Of a DNA stretch of 64,000 nucleotides, positions 23,835-35,292 are shown in pieces. The translations under genes were made by a program, and so were the position numbers. Under the pieces are notes generated by a model. It ran no database searches. It was not told the origin of the DNA and saw only the letters and a program-made list of their open reading frames with translations. The stretch is taken from assembly GCA_001632435.1 (NCBI GenBank), contig KV424019.1, positions 28,725 through 92,724 of the forward strand. Reading direction: 5' to 3'. Position 1 is the first letter of the stretch. Each line of letters starts with the position of its first letter. The DNA comes from Calocera cornea HHB12733 (taxonomy: Eukaryota; Basidiomycota; Dacrymycetes; Dacrymycetales; Dacrymycetaceae).

Positions 23835-24822
23835 TTGTTTCCATTGGATAAGCGATGCGGTGCTGGGAAAGAGGGCGAGCTGGTCGAACTCGACGAACGC
23901 GGCGCCGTGGGCAGGACTCGCAGCAGGACGAGATCGAGAGGCGGGGTCGATGTGATAGGGTTGCCACTCGTCACGATCGCATTGATCCTCTTCAGATTCG
24001 GTATCACCTCCGCTTGACTGCTGGATGGGGCACAGCCAAGTGTGAGCGCCCCTTGCACTGTTCATGGTGCTCACAGCTGGCTTCGTCGTCTGCGAACGCC
24101 CCATTGGAGAGCACGACACAGCCATGCACCCACCAATATGGTTCTATTCCAACTTCGCCATCCTGCTCGGCCTCGCTGTTCTCCCACTCCCCCGATGGGG
24201 AACGAATTCCGTCCAGTTCACCAGGCTGCTGCAAGGCCCATGCGGGCTGCGCACGATCGAGACCGCGATCCACTTCTTGCCGCTCGGGTTATCAGCCGCC
24301 GTGGTCACCACCTTGCCCGCGATATTCCACAGCACACATTGACCAAAGATCGAGTGTCCTCGTGGGCTTGGTCCTGATCATCACCGGATCGAACATGTTG
24401 GCGTTTGGGCATGGGATGGACGGTTAATGGCGCATTATCTTCCCAGCGTGAACTACTGCTTTAACTGGTAATCTTATCGTGCTCGTCAAGGGCAATGTTG
24501 CGATGGTCCGTTCGATGCCAGAGGAGCGGTTGGGTGTCACTGGAGGCCCTTTGAACTCGACTAGGTCCTCTGTGCGGCGATCTCGACCGGCATCACGACG
24601 AGTGTGAGCGGAGAGCAGCCGTGACACGCGTTCCACGGTCTGGGAACCAGTATTTGGTGGCTTCTGGGGTGCGTTCTCTTGGAGACTACCGTGGTGCTGG
24701 TGTTCTACCGGCAGAAGGAGACCGTCCATCGACAGGTAGCCGAGAGCAGAGCTGCCACGAGGGTGGACACGAGTATATCGGAGTTCGACGTAAGCTCGCA
24801 ATTGATGCGGGCCGGACCGTGA
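23835..24822 (+). pseudogene. Decayed 5'-truncated MFS transporter copy
   Basis: Remnant of a fifth MFS gene immediately after gene 3. Homology begins at the loop after TM6 (GVDVIGLPLVTIALILFRFG), so the first half is missing. It continues in shifted frames: PPIWFYSNFAILLGLAVLPL at about 24129, LRTIETAIHFLPLGLS at about 24250, VLVGLVLIITGSNMLAFGHG at about 24356, NLIVLVKGNVAMVRSMPEER at about 24470, and a recognisable end WLLGCVLLETTVVLVFYRQK up to the stop at 24820-24822. Several frameshifts and in-frame stops separate the pieces. It probably arose by tandem duplication of gene 3 followed by decay. Confidence 0.85.
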
Positions 24823-27499
24823 TATGATTCCCCAGTTGTTGTAGGACATGGGCTTGTGGGTGAAGAGCGAAGTTCGAATGAATTCGGACCTTCGGCTGAC
24901 TGCCCAGGGAGTCGGACGACCCTGTGTCGCATGGCGACAAGGGGCTGGTGCGATCTCATGACGATCCGTACCGTTCATTCCATGTTTTGACCGCCCACAG
25001 TATGGATATCGCAGAACGTTATCGCTGTGCAGCCATGAGCGCTATACAATGGAGAGGTCAAGCATGTTGCGCACCTAACGATCGTACCACATATTCGATT
25101 CTCTGATTCTCGCATCGGTCGAGGCATTCCGAGTTCCTTGGTCTGTGGAGGACACGCTCGCGGCCGCTCAGCTCTTGGACGTGGGCTCTGTTTGGTGGAC
25201 ACAGTACGATGGAGAAGAAGGGTCGCACTGGTGGGAGCGCAAGGAGCGGGCTCAGTGCTGAGCTTTGCGTTAAGCGGTATATCGAACCAAGACGCGCGGG
25301 GCCTGCCTCATCAGCTCTTACCTCCTTCAGCGATTCTCAAGCGGATTTGCCCTTCTCGTCTCCCGCGACGCTCGCCACTGGTGGAAACCTGCGGTGAGAT
25401 CGACCTGTGGCTCCAGACGTTCGTCACATTCGGGTTCACAGCGCTCCGCCTCTCCGGGCCTGGGCCGTGCGACGACTTCCTCAAGAGCCTGGGTCGCATC
25501 ATCGAGGTGGAGCACGGAGCCACGGTCACGGCGCTGACAGCTTCTGGCCTCATGCCACTTCTTTCCGCGCACGAAGAGCACGAGGTCCTGCGGAATATGC
25601 CGCGTTGCGCGGCTCCGCGAGAAGTATCGCCCGCAGAGGGAGGAGGGAGGAGTATCCGCGTGACTACGCGCCAGGACGGTCAAGAATCAAGACTGAGGGC
25701 GATGCGTCGCGGTGTGCGGCCGGCTGGCCCCGCCAGCCCTATTCCAATTCCCTCAGGGCTGGATGCCGGGACACATACACCGCGGCGGGCGCTCACACGG
25801 ACCGACTGCGGGACGCGGCGCTCGAGATGGGTGCGGTCGAGCCCCAGGGGCCAGGAGAACCGGTCGGAGGGGGCACGGGGCACCGGCTGACAAGGGGACA
25901 AGTGGAACGCCAGGGGACGCAGAGGATGAGCCGGCCGAAGATGAGAACATCGGAGTTGCTGCACAGGGCAGTAGACCGCGCGCGGGGGGGGAAGAGCTGC
26001 CAGAGGTGGGGTACACTCACGGCTTGTAGACGGGCTGTAGCCTGTGCGAGCTGTGAAATCCATGGCTGTGTGTAGTGTATGAGCGGGAGAGCCCGCGTGA
26101 GAGACGCTAGGACAGGAAGGCGGCGCCAATGCGCCGCGCCCGGCGCCGCGGTTGGGTGGTGCGACTCACGCCCTGCGGTTGGCAGTACGCCGCCGCGACG
26201 CTGCGACGGGCTCGGTTGAGCGCAGTGCGACCAGAGCCGCTTTGAGGAGGAATAGGATGAAAAGCTGGCGAGTGACAACCCCGGCCAGGCCGACGGTGAC
26301 CGGAGCCCGGACTTGGGATGCGGACATGTACAGGGAGAGCGGCAGAGGGTGGGAAAGCTGCAAACGGTGGCTTCTGGCTTTTGGCTTCTGAGAACAGATT
26401 GTATGTAGCAGAGTCACGGGCTGTTGCCGCTATTGGCGTGTGCCCTGTACGGAAGTGGGAGAGCATGCGCGAAAGGAAGGGCTGGCTACCACAGCCAAGC
26501 GACGGTCTTTTGCCGATCCTGGATGCCTTCCCATAGGAAGCAAGCGCGGGAGTGCTTCTCCCGTCGGACCCGAGATTAGTAGACCACTCCACCGGCCAAC
26601 GGACTTCCGGAAGACGGGCACCGGCACGCCATCGATCCATCGCGTCCACGCTCTGCCCTCCCAGACCGCTGTCGCAGTAAGGCGGGCGATAAGCAAGGAG
26701 CGCCCTCCGGGTGGATACAGCGACATCTGAAGTAATATGCCGTTACAGCTAGTACGGCGACAGGCTCGAGCGCTCCGACCTCGCTGCATGCAATCGCAAG
26801 CCGACCCAGCCCCGCGCCGCTTTCATCATTGATACATGAACACAGCCACCATCTGGCAAGAACTCGGTCGGACCCAAATGCGCCGAACCAATCGGGCGTC
26901 CCACGCCGCCCGGCACGACAAGGGCCCGCACGTTCGAGCCCGGGGGCGCGCGCCTGTGTCGTAAGGGTGCGCCTGGGCCAGGGGGAAGCCCTGACCGCGC
27001 CGAAACCGAAAAATAGGGCCGCCGAAGAAATGGAGTTCGGCCGGGGCGGGAGGGCGCCAGCGCTCACCGGATCAACGCAGGTTCGATCGATGGCGCTCTT
27101 CCTATTCCTCGTCCACGCTCTGGCGTACGGCCGAGGCGCCTGGATCCCGGTCCAGCCTGCTGTTCGCCTGCTGGCGGGCTGACTGTGCAAACGCAAATGC
27201 AATGGCAAACGCATACATACACATCCTCGCCGAAGTCGCGCCATCCCGCCCCCGACCCCGACCCCAGCCCCGGCCCCGGTGCCGTACGGAGCGCCCGCCC
27301 GCACCCAACTTCTGACAGGCGAAGGAAGGCCGCGAAGTTTCGCCGGCTGCGAGGGTGGGCTTAGGCAGCCTCCTCCCTGCCCTCCTCCGGCAGGCCAGGC
27401 TGGGGGGACATAAGCCCTCCTCGGGGTCAGGTCGGGCTCCGTACTGCCCCCCCCTTCCCCTCCTCCCTGCCCGAGCAGCACCCCCCCGCGACGCCCAGC
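24823..27499. other. GC-rich gene-poor region, 2.7 kb
   Basis: Composition becomes markedly GC-rich from about 25.3 kb to the gap. Many overlapping open frames exist on both strands, including 25138-25890 (+) and 26166-26417 (-, with one hydrophobic segment), but none shows a domain, consistent splice pattern or MFS homology that I recognise. High GC alone lengthens open frames, so I leave them uncalled. The right end should contain the promoter of MFS gene 4. Confidence 0.5.
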
Positions 27500-29571
27500 A
27501 TGTCCTCCTCTCCCCACCGCCCGGCAGTAGAGCGGACGGACACNNNNNNNNNNNNNNNNNNNNNNNNNNNNNNNNNNNNNNNNNNNNNNNNNNNNNNNNN
27601 NNNNNNNNNNNNNNNNNNNNNNNNNNNNNNNNNNNNNNNNNNNCGCCCACGCAGGCGCAGGCGCAGGGAGCAGCACGCCCTTCTCCCCGCTGTCCCCCTC
27701 CGCCACCGTCGTCGACCTCCCCCTGTCCCTCTCCGGCCCCCCCACACGCGTCCACTCCCCCTCCCCTCCCAACGCCTCGGGCGGGGACGGGGACGGGGGC
27801 GAGGGCGAGCTCAAACTCTCCTCGAGCAGGGACTCGACCTCCAAGCCCCCGCTGGCCCCCTCCGACGCGCCCCCCTCCCTCATCCTCTCCGGCAACGCAC
27901 ATGCAGACGACGAGTCCGACGCGCCCGTCTCCTCCCTCCAGCAGGGCCTCCTCCTCACAGTCTTCTGCATGGCCCAGTTCCTGGACGCGTTCAACAACTC
28001 TGCCCTGTTCCCCGCCCTGCCGGTCGTGGGGAAGAGCCTGGGCATGAGCGACACCGAGCAGCAGTGGATGTTCAGGTGCGTTTGCGCTGTTGTTTCAAGT
28101 TGCGATCGGAGAGGTGCTGATATAGTCTGGGGACAGCGCATACCAGCTCACATTCTCGAGCTTCCTCCTCCTCTCCGGGCGGATAGCAGACATCTCCTCT
28201 CCCAGTACGCCCCTCCCCCTCCTCCCACACCCTCCATGCACTCACCCCACCCTTGCAGAATGGACGTTCATCTCGGGGGTGTCGCTGCTCTCGCTCGTCT
28301 CCCTCATCTGCGGCTTCGTCCCGAACAAGATCGCCCTCATCGTCCTGCGCGCCGTGCAGGGCATCGGCGCGGCGCTCACCATCCCCTCCGCGCTCTCCCT
28401 CCTCGTGTGGACCTTCCCCTCCGACCCGGTCCAGTCCCGCGCCATCGCCGTGTTTGGCGGGACGGGCGCGGTCGGGAACGTCCTTGGCTTGCTCATCGGT
28501 GCGGTGTTCACAGGCGAGGTCAGCTACAAGTGGTGCTTCTGGTTCATCCCCTGCCTGGGCGTGCCCGCGGCGCTCGTAAGCGCCTTCTTCATCCCCGCCG
28601 ATGCGCGGGACGAGGGGGACTCGTTCGAGGATGACGTGCCTGGCGCCGGCGGGAACAACAACACCAACAACAAGCGCAGCAAAGGCGGCCTGGACTTTGT
28701 CGGCGTCTCCCTCCTCACGGTAGCGATGATCCTCTTCGTCTTCGGCATCACCTCCGGGCCAACGGCAGGCTGGGGCAGCGCGCAAGTCTGGGCGCCCGTC
28801 CCGCTCTCCATCGCGCTGCTCGGCTGCTTCCTCTACTGGGAAACGCGCCTGCCGGAGAAAGACGCCGCGCTGCCGCCGGCGCTGTGGTTCTACCCGAACT
28901 TCGGCGTCCTCTTCGGGCTCGCCGTGCTCCCCTTCGGCTGGTGGACGGCCTCGTTCATCTCGTTCACCGAGCTCTGGCAGGACTCGTACGGCCTCAGCTC
29001 GCTCGAGACCGCGCTCCACTTCCTCCCCCTCGGCTTCTCAGCAGGCACGATCATCACCACGCTCGCGTTCTTCCCCGCGGCGGAGCACCCCAAGCGCGTC
29101 ATCCTCGCCGGCTTCGTGCTCATGATCGCCTCCTCCGTCCTCCTCCCCTTCGCGCGGGGGATGGACAACTACTGGCGGCTCCTCTTCCCAGCCATGCTCC
29201 TCGGCTCGGCCGGCGCCTCCCTCGTATTCGTAAACTGCAACATCGCCATCTTCCGCACGACGCCCAAGAACCGCTCGGGCCTCACGGGCGCAGCGCTCAA
29301 CAGCGCCCTCCAGCTCGGATGCGTCATCACCGTCGCCGCCGTCACGGGCATCACGACGAGCGTGAACGAGCGCATGCCCGGAGACCCGTACAACGGCGTC
29401 AGCGCCAGCTTCTGGTGGCTCCTCGCCTGCACAGTCCTCGAGGCTGTCCTCGTCGCCGTGTTCTATAAGGAGGGGCGGGACCTTTTTGCGGATAAGAGCA
29501 AGAGCGAGAAGACGAAGAGGAGGGAGAGGAGGGAGCGCGAGCAGGCGGAGCGCGAGAAGGCCCAGGCGTAG
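27500..29571 (+). CDS. MFS transporter 4 (DHA2, Atr1-like; 5' end in gap)
   Basis: Fourth intact-looking MFS copy, GC-richer at third codon positions than the other three. Coding sequence is certain from 27645 in the frame AHAGAGAGSSTPFSPLS. Exon 1 ends at 28075, the middle exon is 28137-28204 (68 nt, as in the other copies), and exon 3 is 28259-29571. Landmarks are SATVVDLPLSLSG, VFCMAQFLDAFNNSALFPAL, VQGIGAALTIPSALSLLVWT and WFYPNFGVLFGLAVLPFGWW. The loop after TM6 has an Asn run. The C-terminus is unusually basic/acidic (repeated ERREREQ-like residues). The 100-N gap interrupts the N-terminus; the ATG at 27500 is a candidate start, but its frame across the gap cannot be checked because the gap length is probably arbitrary. 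Confidence 0.82.
27544..27643. other. Assembly gap (100 N)
   Basis: Run of exactly 100 N, a usual placeholder length, so the true distance is unknown. It falls in a very GC- and C-rich stretch inside or just before the N-terminal coding region of MFS gene 4. Confidence 0.99.
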
Positions 29572-30780
29572 GCGTGAGCGCGCAGCACCCCCGGCCTGCA
29601 GTCACGGTGGCGCGGGGAAAGTGGTATTTGGTAATGATCATGAATTTCACGGCATGATGCGTAAGGTAGACATACTTCACTCTGATCGGGCCCTAGCAAT
29701 GTAGCAACATAATAAGCAATAGAATGTCTGCTTGTTGTACGTGCGAGGGCGCAGTCCGGTCGGACTGTGGCGTGCTGACACTGCTGAGGGAGCCGAAGAG
29801 GCGCTTGGCTCCTCCACAGCCCAAATACTCGCTCCGCTTGCTGCAATCACAAGCTTGCAGTCCCGGTCGACCGGTACTGCTGAACAAGATACCACGTGTC
29901 GTTTGTGGGCACTCGGATCTTGGCAGACGACTCCCATTGTAAGATGCGGGCCTGTTGTACATAGCGTGCAATCCCGGTGGAGGGCGAGGGGTGTTGTAGG
30001 TGCGACCCTGTAGCACACCCAACATTGCTTGACTCGGTGGCTGCAACGGAGCTGCATCAGCGGCGTCGGTTATTGGTCTGTCAGAGGATGATACAATGAG
30101 TCATCTGAACAAGCTTGCGGTCCCGGTTGACATGTGTTATATAAGGAGGCTGCGACCCCGCATTGTGAGGGCCGGCGGCAACACCGGTGATCGCTATGCC
30201 ACGTGTCTTCTGTGGTCACTCGGATCTTGCCAAAGGACTGTCAGTGCATCAACGTAATCCCCTACGTAGCCAAGCACCACCCGTGCCTTTCCCGCGCTTT
30301 GTTGCCATGCGGACCCGGGTAAAAACTAGTTGGTTCCAGCACCGCCGTCTTTGTCCGGGAAAACAACTCGCGGGAAACCCGTACAACACAGCCCCGGAGA
30401 CCCCTCTTCGCGTCTTTATCCGCTCTTTCTTCGACGCCTCCCGCATGTGTTAACGGAATTGCTCGCCTCCTCATCGTCGAACATAAAGAAACATCACCAG
30501 ACCGCAGAAGGTATGACGTGCCAGCGCAGCGATCATGGGGCCTGTTCGGCCTTCGGCACCGGGTTTGGCGTGGCCGATGCTGGGCATGGTACACGGGTCG
30601 ACTCATCCGTTGTCCCCTGTCTTCGCAGTTCATCAATGATGTACAGCCGTTTCAAGATGTTCAAAAAGCCAGCCACTGGATACCTAGATCTGCATTCGAA
30701 TGTCCCTCCCTGTCCTTTCATGCTCAACTGCAAGCGATTTGCCAATCAAGTAACAGACACGAGCTGGCCCACCCATCGCT
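29572..30780. other. Intergenic, 1.2 kb, MFS gene 4 to DUF6535-1
   Basis: No gene recognised. It contains an imperfect direct repeat (29849-29939 and 30109-30240), each copy with a CACGTG E-box, and then the promoter of the first DUF6535 gene. Confidence 0.5.
29849..30240 (+). repeat. Imperfect direct repeat pair carrying CACGTG
   Basis: Copy 1 (29849-29939) and copy 2 (30109-30240) both start ACAAGCTTGCnGTCCCGGT and both end in a CCACGTGTC..GTGG.CACTCGGATCTTG block. Copy 2 has about 40 extra bases between the two blocks. The CACGTG sites are at 29893-29898 and 30200-30205. This is either a local promoter duplication or the remains of a non-coding repeat; no terminal inverted repeats were seen. 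Confidence 0.65.
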
Positions 30781-33542
30781 ATGCCGTACGTCGAGGACAC
30801 GTCGTTACCCGAGGCGTTGCGCGCCTGGCCCGGGATCCCCTTGACGGAATACACACCTCCCGGGGGATCAGATGGCCCTCAGCGCCGCGATTTCGTCAAT
30901 GATCTGCCTGCTGGGAGCGGGAAGGGCTCGAATGCTGCCATATGGCCCATCTACAACGGGAAGGCCGAAGAGCTTGATGCAGAGCTCATCGAGACCTGCA
31001 ACGATGCCATGGATAACCTCCTCATCTTTGTACGTACATGTTCTCACACCGCTCATAGTTCAACTAACAGAACTGCTTACAGGCGGCATTATTCTCGGCA
31101 ATAGTCACGGCTTTCCTCATGCTGTCTCTTCCGCTCCTCCAGCCCGACAACTCCCAAGCGATGGTCGACGGAATCACCGCCCTCTCGGCCCAAATTGCGG
31201 TCCTTCGGGATTCGGACATATCTATGCCTCCGATATATCAAGCGAGCGCGTTTATGCTCTCAATGACCGACGTGTGGGTGAATGCCCTTTGGCTCCTCAG
31301 CCTAATGATCAGTCTCACGACATCCGTCCTCGCAATGCTTATCAAACAATGGCTACGTGCCTTCGTCACCGACCTCCCGTCCGCACCGAGAAACCGTGCG
31401 CACCACAGACAGTTTCGTCTGGATGGCGTGCAAATATGGCACGTTCCCCGTATTGCCAGCTCGCTTCCCGTCTTAATTCATGTCGCCGTTGGCCTTTTCC
31501 TCGCGGGGCTCATGATCTATCTCTGCAATATCGCCCTTCCACTCGGCATTGTTCTGGGCACCATTTTTGCCGCAGGCAGTCTGGGATACTTCTTGTTGGC
31601 AGCTGCGCCGTTATTCTGGTTGCAGTGTCCATACAAGTCCCCTCTCACGGAGGCCTTGGACTGGCTCTGGTCATGTTTACTCCGAACATCTAGGAGCACT
31701 CTGGCGGCATCCGGAATTCCAGTCGAGCTCCCTTGCCCCAAGAAGGCAAGAGTTCATGCAAGAATCGATGTACTGTTGACCACGAAGAAGAACCAGTTTG
31801 ACGATCTCTGCTTATCCTGGTTGGCTTGCACTACTTCCGCCGATATCGATGTTTCTCGAGCAGTTGCGATGGCATACTTCAACTTGAACGAGTTCGTCAT
31901 GGGAGAGACGGAATCCCGGGTCGCTCAAGCCGAACGAAACAAATCAATGCGACTCTTACATCTTCCCCAACTTCAATCGCCCCGCATCGTCCTCCCCAGG
32001 TCTGCGACATGGTCGGAAGTCAAGGAGGTTCTTATCCAAATGGCTGTTGCCCGCACATTTGAGTTTTGGGAAACCCATGAGACGTGGTCATTGAGGGCGC
32101 TGCACTGGGCGTGGTCGCTTCCGCTGGATGCGATACCAGAATCCGACCGGTTGTTGTATTATGTTCTCATGCTTCACTGTCTTGGGCCGCGATACTCTGC
32201 ATTGGAACCTCAGATCTACAAGTTGAGTCTTGTATGGTTCAAGCGGGCATCCAGTTACTTCTTGATGGATCTCCGAGATCCAACCCGAAGCTTATCGTCC
32301 TTCGCGTGCACTTTGTTCTTGGCGTTCCTGGATCGATGTCTCAATCGGCAGAATTGGATCTACAGACAACTGGTAGACGTCCTCTGTGAGCCTGTTGCGG
32401 ACTGCATTGGCGCCTCTGCATCTTTGCCGGCAAGTTTTCTGGGCTGGGCGGCAGTGATATGGGGAACACGCTCGCCCGAGATTCGAGCCCACCTGGACCC
32501 GCGGACAGCGCGAACTCAACATCTCTCGCATGACGTCGAATCGATACGGGACTCCATCCTCATTCCGCTCATCGCCTCAGACGTACACGGCTTCTTGGAG
32601 AAGGCGGCGATGCGATATGCTATGAACGAGATGGCCTTGGGTACACCTGATTGCCTCGGACCCACCGATGGCTTGCGACATATCCTGGAGTGGTTCCGTA
32701 GCCATGATACTGTGTATCCTCAGCGTCTGGGGCATCTGGAGACTGCGGACCATGTATCCACCATGTATCCGGCTGAGGTTCAGTTTTTACGGTTTTGTGT
32801 TGAAGCACACTCCGAGCAACTCGGTGGCTGGTCGATCGAACTGGTCCAAGCATGTCAACTCCTGGATGTGCGATCGGACTGGTGGGAACGTTACTGTCCA
32901 ACCGGAGGTCGATGGTGGGATGCCGACTATGTGGATGAGCTGATGCATGCTCTGGCGGAGGTGATATCTTCTGGTCGGCAGTTCCAGGACCCGCAGACGA
33001 TCCGAATTGGCCTTCATCTTTTCCCGCTGTTCCTCAAGTCGGCAGAGTACGGCACCTTCAAGACCACAAGGACCTCGTCCCTGAAGGGACAAATTGACAT
33101 CTGGCTCGGGTCACTTATTGACTACGGGTTCGTCGATGTCATACTCCAGGACGAGGAGGGCTGTGATCTCCTTTGCAAGTTTTTATCGGACCTATTGCAC
33201 GGGCCCGACTTGTGGCTCGCAGACGCAGTGGCCGACTCTGGCCTTCTCCACCTGCTCATTCAGCATAAGGAGCACGAGAATCTACTGGGACTGGCCAATT
33301 TCAGCATCCTTCGGGGCGACTTCGTACAACTAACGAGGACACGAACGACTTCCAGTACCGCGTCTTCCTCATCAGTCTCCACTAGCGAGGCGAGCCGCTT
33401 CGGGAGGGGCATGAATCCAATGCTGATGGCCGCGATCGACGAGGGTGACATGCTCGAGATGGGGCAGTTGAAGGGTGGAGCGGAGGAGGCAGGTGGTTCA
33501 CAGCGAGCTGCAGCGCGGCGTTGGCGAGCTCTTCCTAACTAA
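30781..33542 (+). CDS. DUF6535 membrane protein 1
   Basis: Protein of the agaricomycete-expanded DUF6535 family, function unknown, about 902 residues. Exons 30781-31029 and 31083-33542; the intron lies just before AALFSAIVTAFLM, the same place as in the three other family genes. The short cytosolic head (RRDFVNDLPAGSGKGSNAAI, then DAELIETCNDAMDNLLIF) leads into about four transmembrane helices. These include LWLLSLMISLTTSVLAMLIK with QWLRAF, a LPVLIHVAVGLFLAGLMIYL hairpin and CPYKSPLTEALDW. A predominantly helical soluble C-terminal region of some 600 residues follows. It is the most divergent of the four copies and the only one on the plus strand. Its C-terminus is Ser/Thr- then Gly/Glu-rich. 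The family assignment is from motif recall. Confidence 0.82.
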
Positions 33543-33868
33543 TTGAGAACGAAGCGGTCCCATTGTGATTGGACTATATTTTCGACACACAGCATTTTCT
33601 GTACACTTTGCAACGCATTTATGTAGCACATCTGTAGCTCGATAGCCGATAGTCATTGCTCACACAGCACGCATGTTCCTCGATAGGCATTATTTATCAT
33701 ATTTCAGCAAATATGCCTCAATCGGTAGACTGGGTTAATAGAGTCGACTACGTAGTTCCTCTCCACTCTGCACTAGATCAGTGAAAGCTGCAATGCACAC
33801 AATGCTATATGAACGACTATGACACAATACTGATACACCACACAATGCAAGGTTCGATGCCCAGCTGT
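33543..33868. other. Convergent intergenic spacer, 326 bp
   Basis: Lies between the stops of DUF6535-1 (+) and the cyclophilin gene (-). It is AT-richer than its surroundings and should hold both 3' UTRs. No gene. Confidence 0.5.
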
Positions 33869-35292
33869 CTACTTCTCCAGGTCGACCTTCGAGTACACAT
33901 GGCCGGCCCTACGCTTGCCCTTCCTGTCGCGGGCAAAGAGGTTCCTGCAGCAGCCGATGCCGCCGAGGAGGATGAACGCGCAGATGGGGAGGATGACGAA
34001 GACGATGAGAACGAGGATGTAGCGCACGGACAGAGGAAGGAGCTTGACGCCCGTTGTGGGCGCTTGTGTACTTGTCGCGGTGCTGGCGGGGGCGGATGGC
34101 GGGGGCGTGGTGAGCAGCACGGCGTCGTCCTGGGGGAGAGACAACAATGTTCATTTTAGGTCTACTGTGGATTACAGTTCGATGTGGAAAGGCACCTGCT
34201 GACCGTCCGCGTCGACCTCTAGCGGGATCTAAGGAAAAGACAATCAGAACGGGACGAGCATAGTTGGGAGTAGGAATCGCACCTCGCCAGTGGCAGCGAT
34301 GACAACAGGCTCCTTGGGCTTGTCGCCGTAGCCCTTGGGAACATTTTCTGACTTGCGTTAGAACGGGAGGAGGGGATCAACATGATCAGGTACTTACCAA
34401 TGGCACGAACAACATCCATGCCCTCAATAACGGTGCCAAAAACAACCTGGTTGTCGTCAGTACAAGCTCTCAAAGCCCATGTCTCAGGCACATACATGCT
34501 TCCCATCCAGCCAGCTGGTCAACGCGGTGCAAATGAAGAACTGGGAGCCGTTCGTGTCCTTGCCGGAGTTGGCCATCGACAGCGTGCCTGGTCCGGTGTG
34601 GCGCAGCTTGAAGTTCTCGTCGGGGAACTTATTGCCGTAGATGGACTATGAATCTGTGTCAGGACGAGGATTTCATGAGATAGAGAAGGAACAGACCTTG
34701 CCCCCAGTGCCGTCACCCCTCTCTGCAGATCAGATCAGTATGAGGTATATGCATACATACCTGCTAGCATGTCACGCACCGAAATCACCACCCTGGATCC
34801 TGTAGCAATCGTCAGCAACCGCAAGCCTTCAGCAGTAAAAGATCCTACATGAAGTCCTTAATGACACGGTGGAAAGTTGCGCCCTTGTAGCCGAACCCAA
34901 GGTCGTTGCCCTCCGCATCCTTGCCGAGGGTGAGCTCGCGGAAGTTCTCTGCTGTCTTGGGCACGGTCTGTGACACCGCGGTTAGTTGGAGGTCCGGCTC
35001 CTGTGACTGGTTTCGGGTACCTTGCCGTACAGACCGATCACGACTACATTCGACATCAGCGAGCTGCTGCGGATGAAGGATAAGACGCGTACTCCTTCCC
35101 AGAGGCCTTCCACCATGCTCGATATCGAAGTACACCTACACAAAACGCGTCTCAGAACCTTGCTCGCGCTAGCTGGCAACCCCGTGCGCACCTGGCTGGT
35201 GATAGCAGGCGACTTTGCCGACTCTGCCGACCCACTCAGCAGGAGCAAGACGGCTGCGAGGAGCGCAAGGTAGGTAAATGCGCGCGCAAACA
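33869..35292 (-). CDS. ER cyclophilin B-type peptidyl-prolyl isomerase with C-terminal membrane anchor
   Basis: Peptidyl-prolyl cis-trans isomerase of the secretory pathway. It starts at 35292 with a signal peptide ([20 protein letters not shown]). Small exons then give [30 protein letters not shown] and [31 protein letters not shown] carries the catalytic Arg and is followed by IQGGDF. The remaining core motifs are [31 protein letters not shown] and TSWLDGKH (the Trp that binds cyclosporin), then [16 protein letters not shown]. After the domain a Ser/Pro/Thr linker leads to one transmembrane helix ([19 protein letters not shown]) and a basic cytosolic tail ending VYSKVDLEK. This anchored layout differs from soluble yeast Cpr5 and should hold the domain in the ER lumen. 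About nine exons. Confidence 0.9.

Noticed and set aside
25138..25890. 250-residue open frame (+) in the GC-rich region, with overlapping open frames on the other strand
   Set aside because: Three frames are open simultaneously because of high GC; no domain, no promoter and no spliced structure could be supported.
26166..26417. 83-residue open frame (-) with one hydrophobic stretch
   Set aside because: Could be a small membrane protein, but the surrounding frames are equally open and no family resemblance was found.
26576..28141. 521-residue open frame (-) running through the N gap
   Set aside because: It is open only because N codons are not stops, and it overlaps the strongly supported plus-strand MFS gene 4.
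16303..29468. Long antisense open frames over the MFS genes
   Set aside because: They mirror conserved MFS codons in each copy and lack their own splice pattern; they are shadows of the coding strand.
16146..29571. Possible secondary-metabolite gene cluster around the MFS array
   Set aside because: No polyketide synthase, NRPS, terpene synthase, P450 or cluster transcription factor is present in the window.
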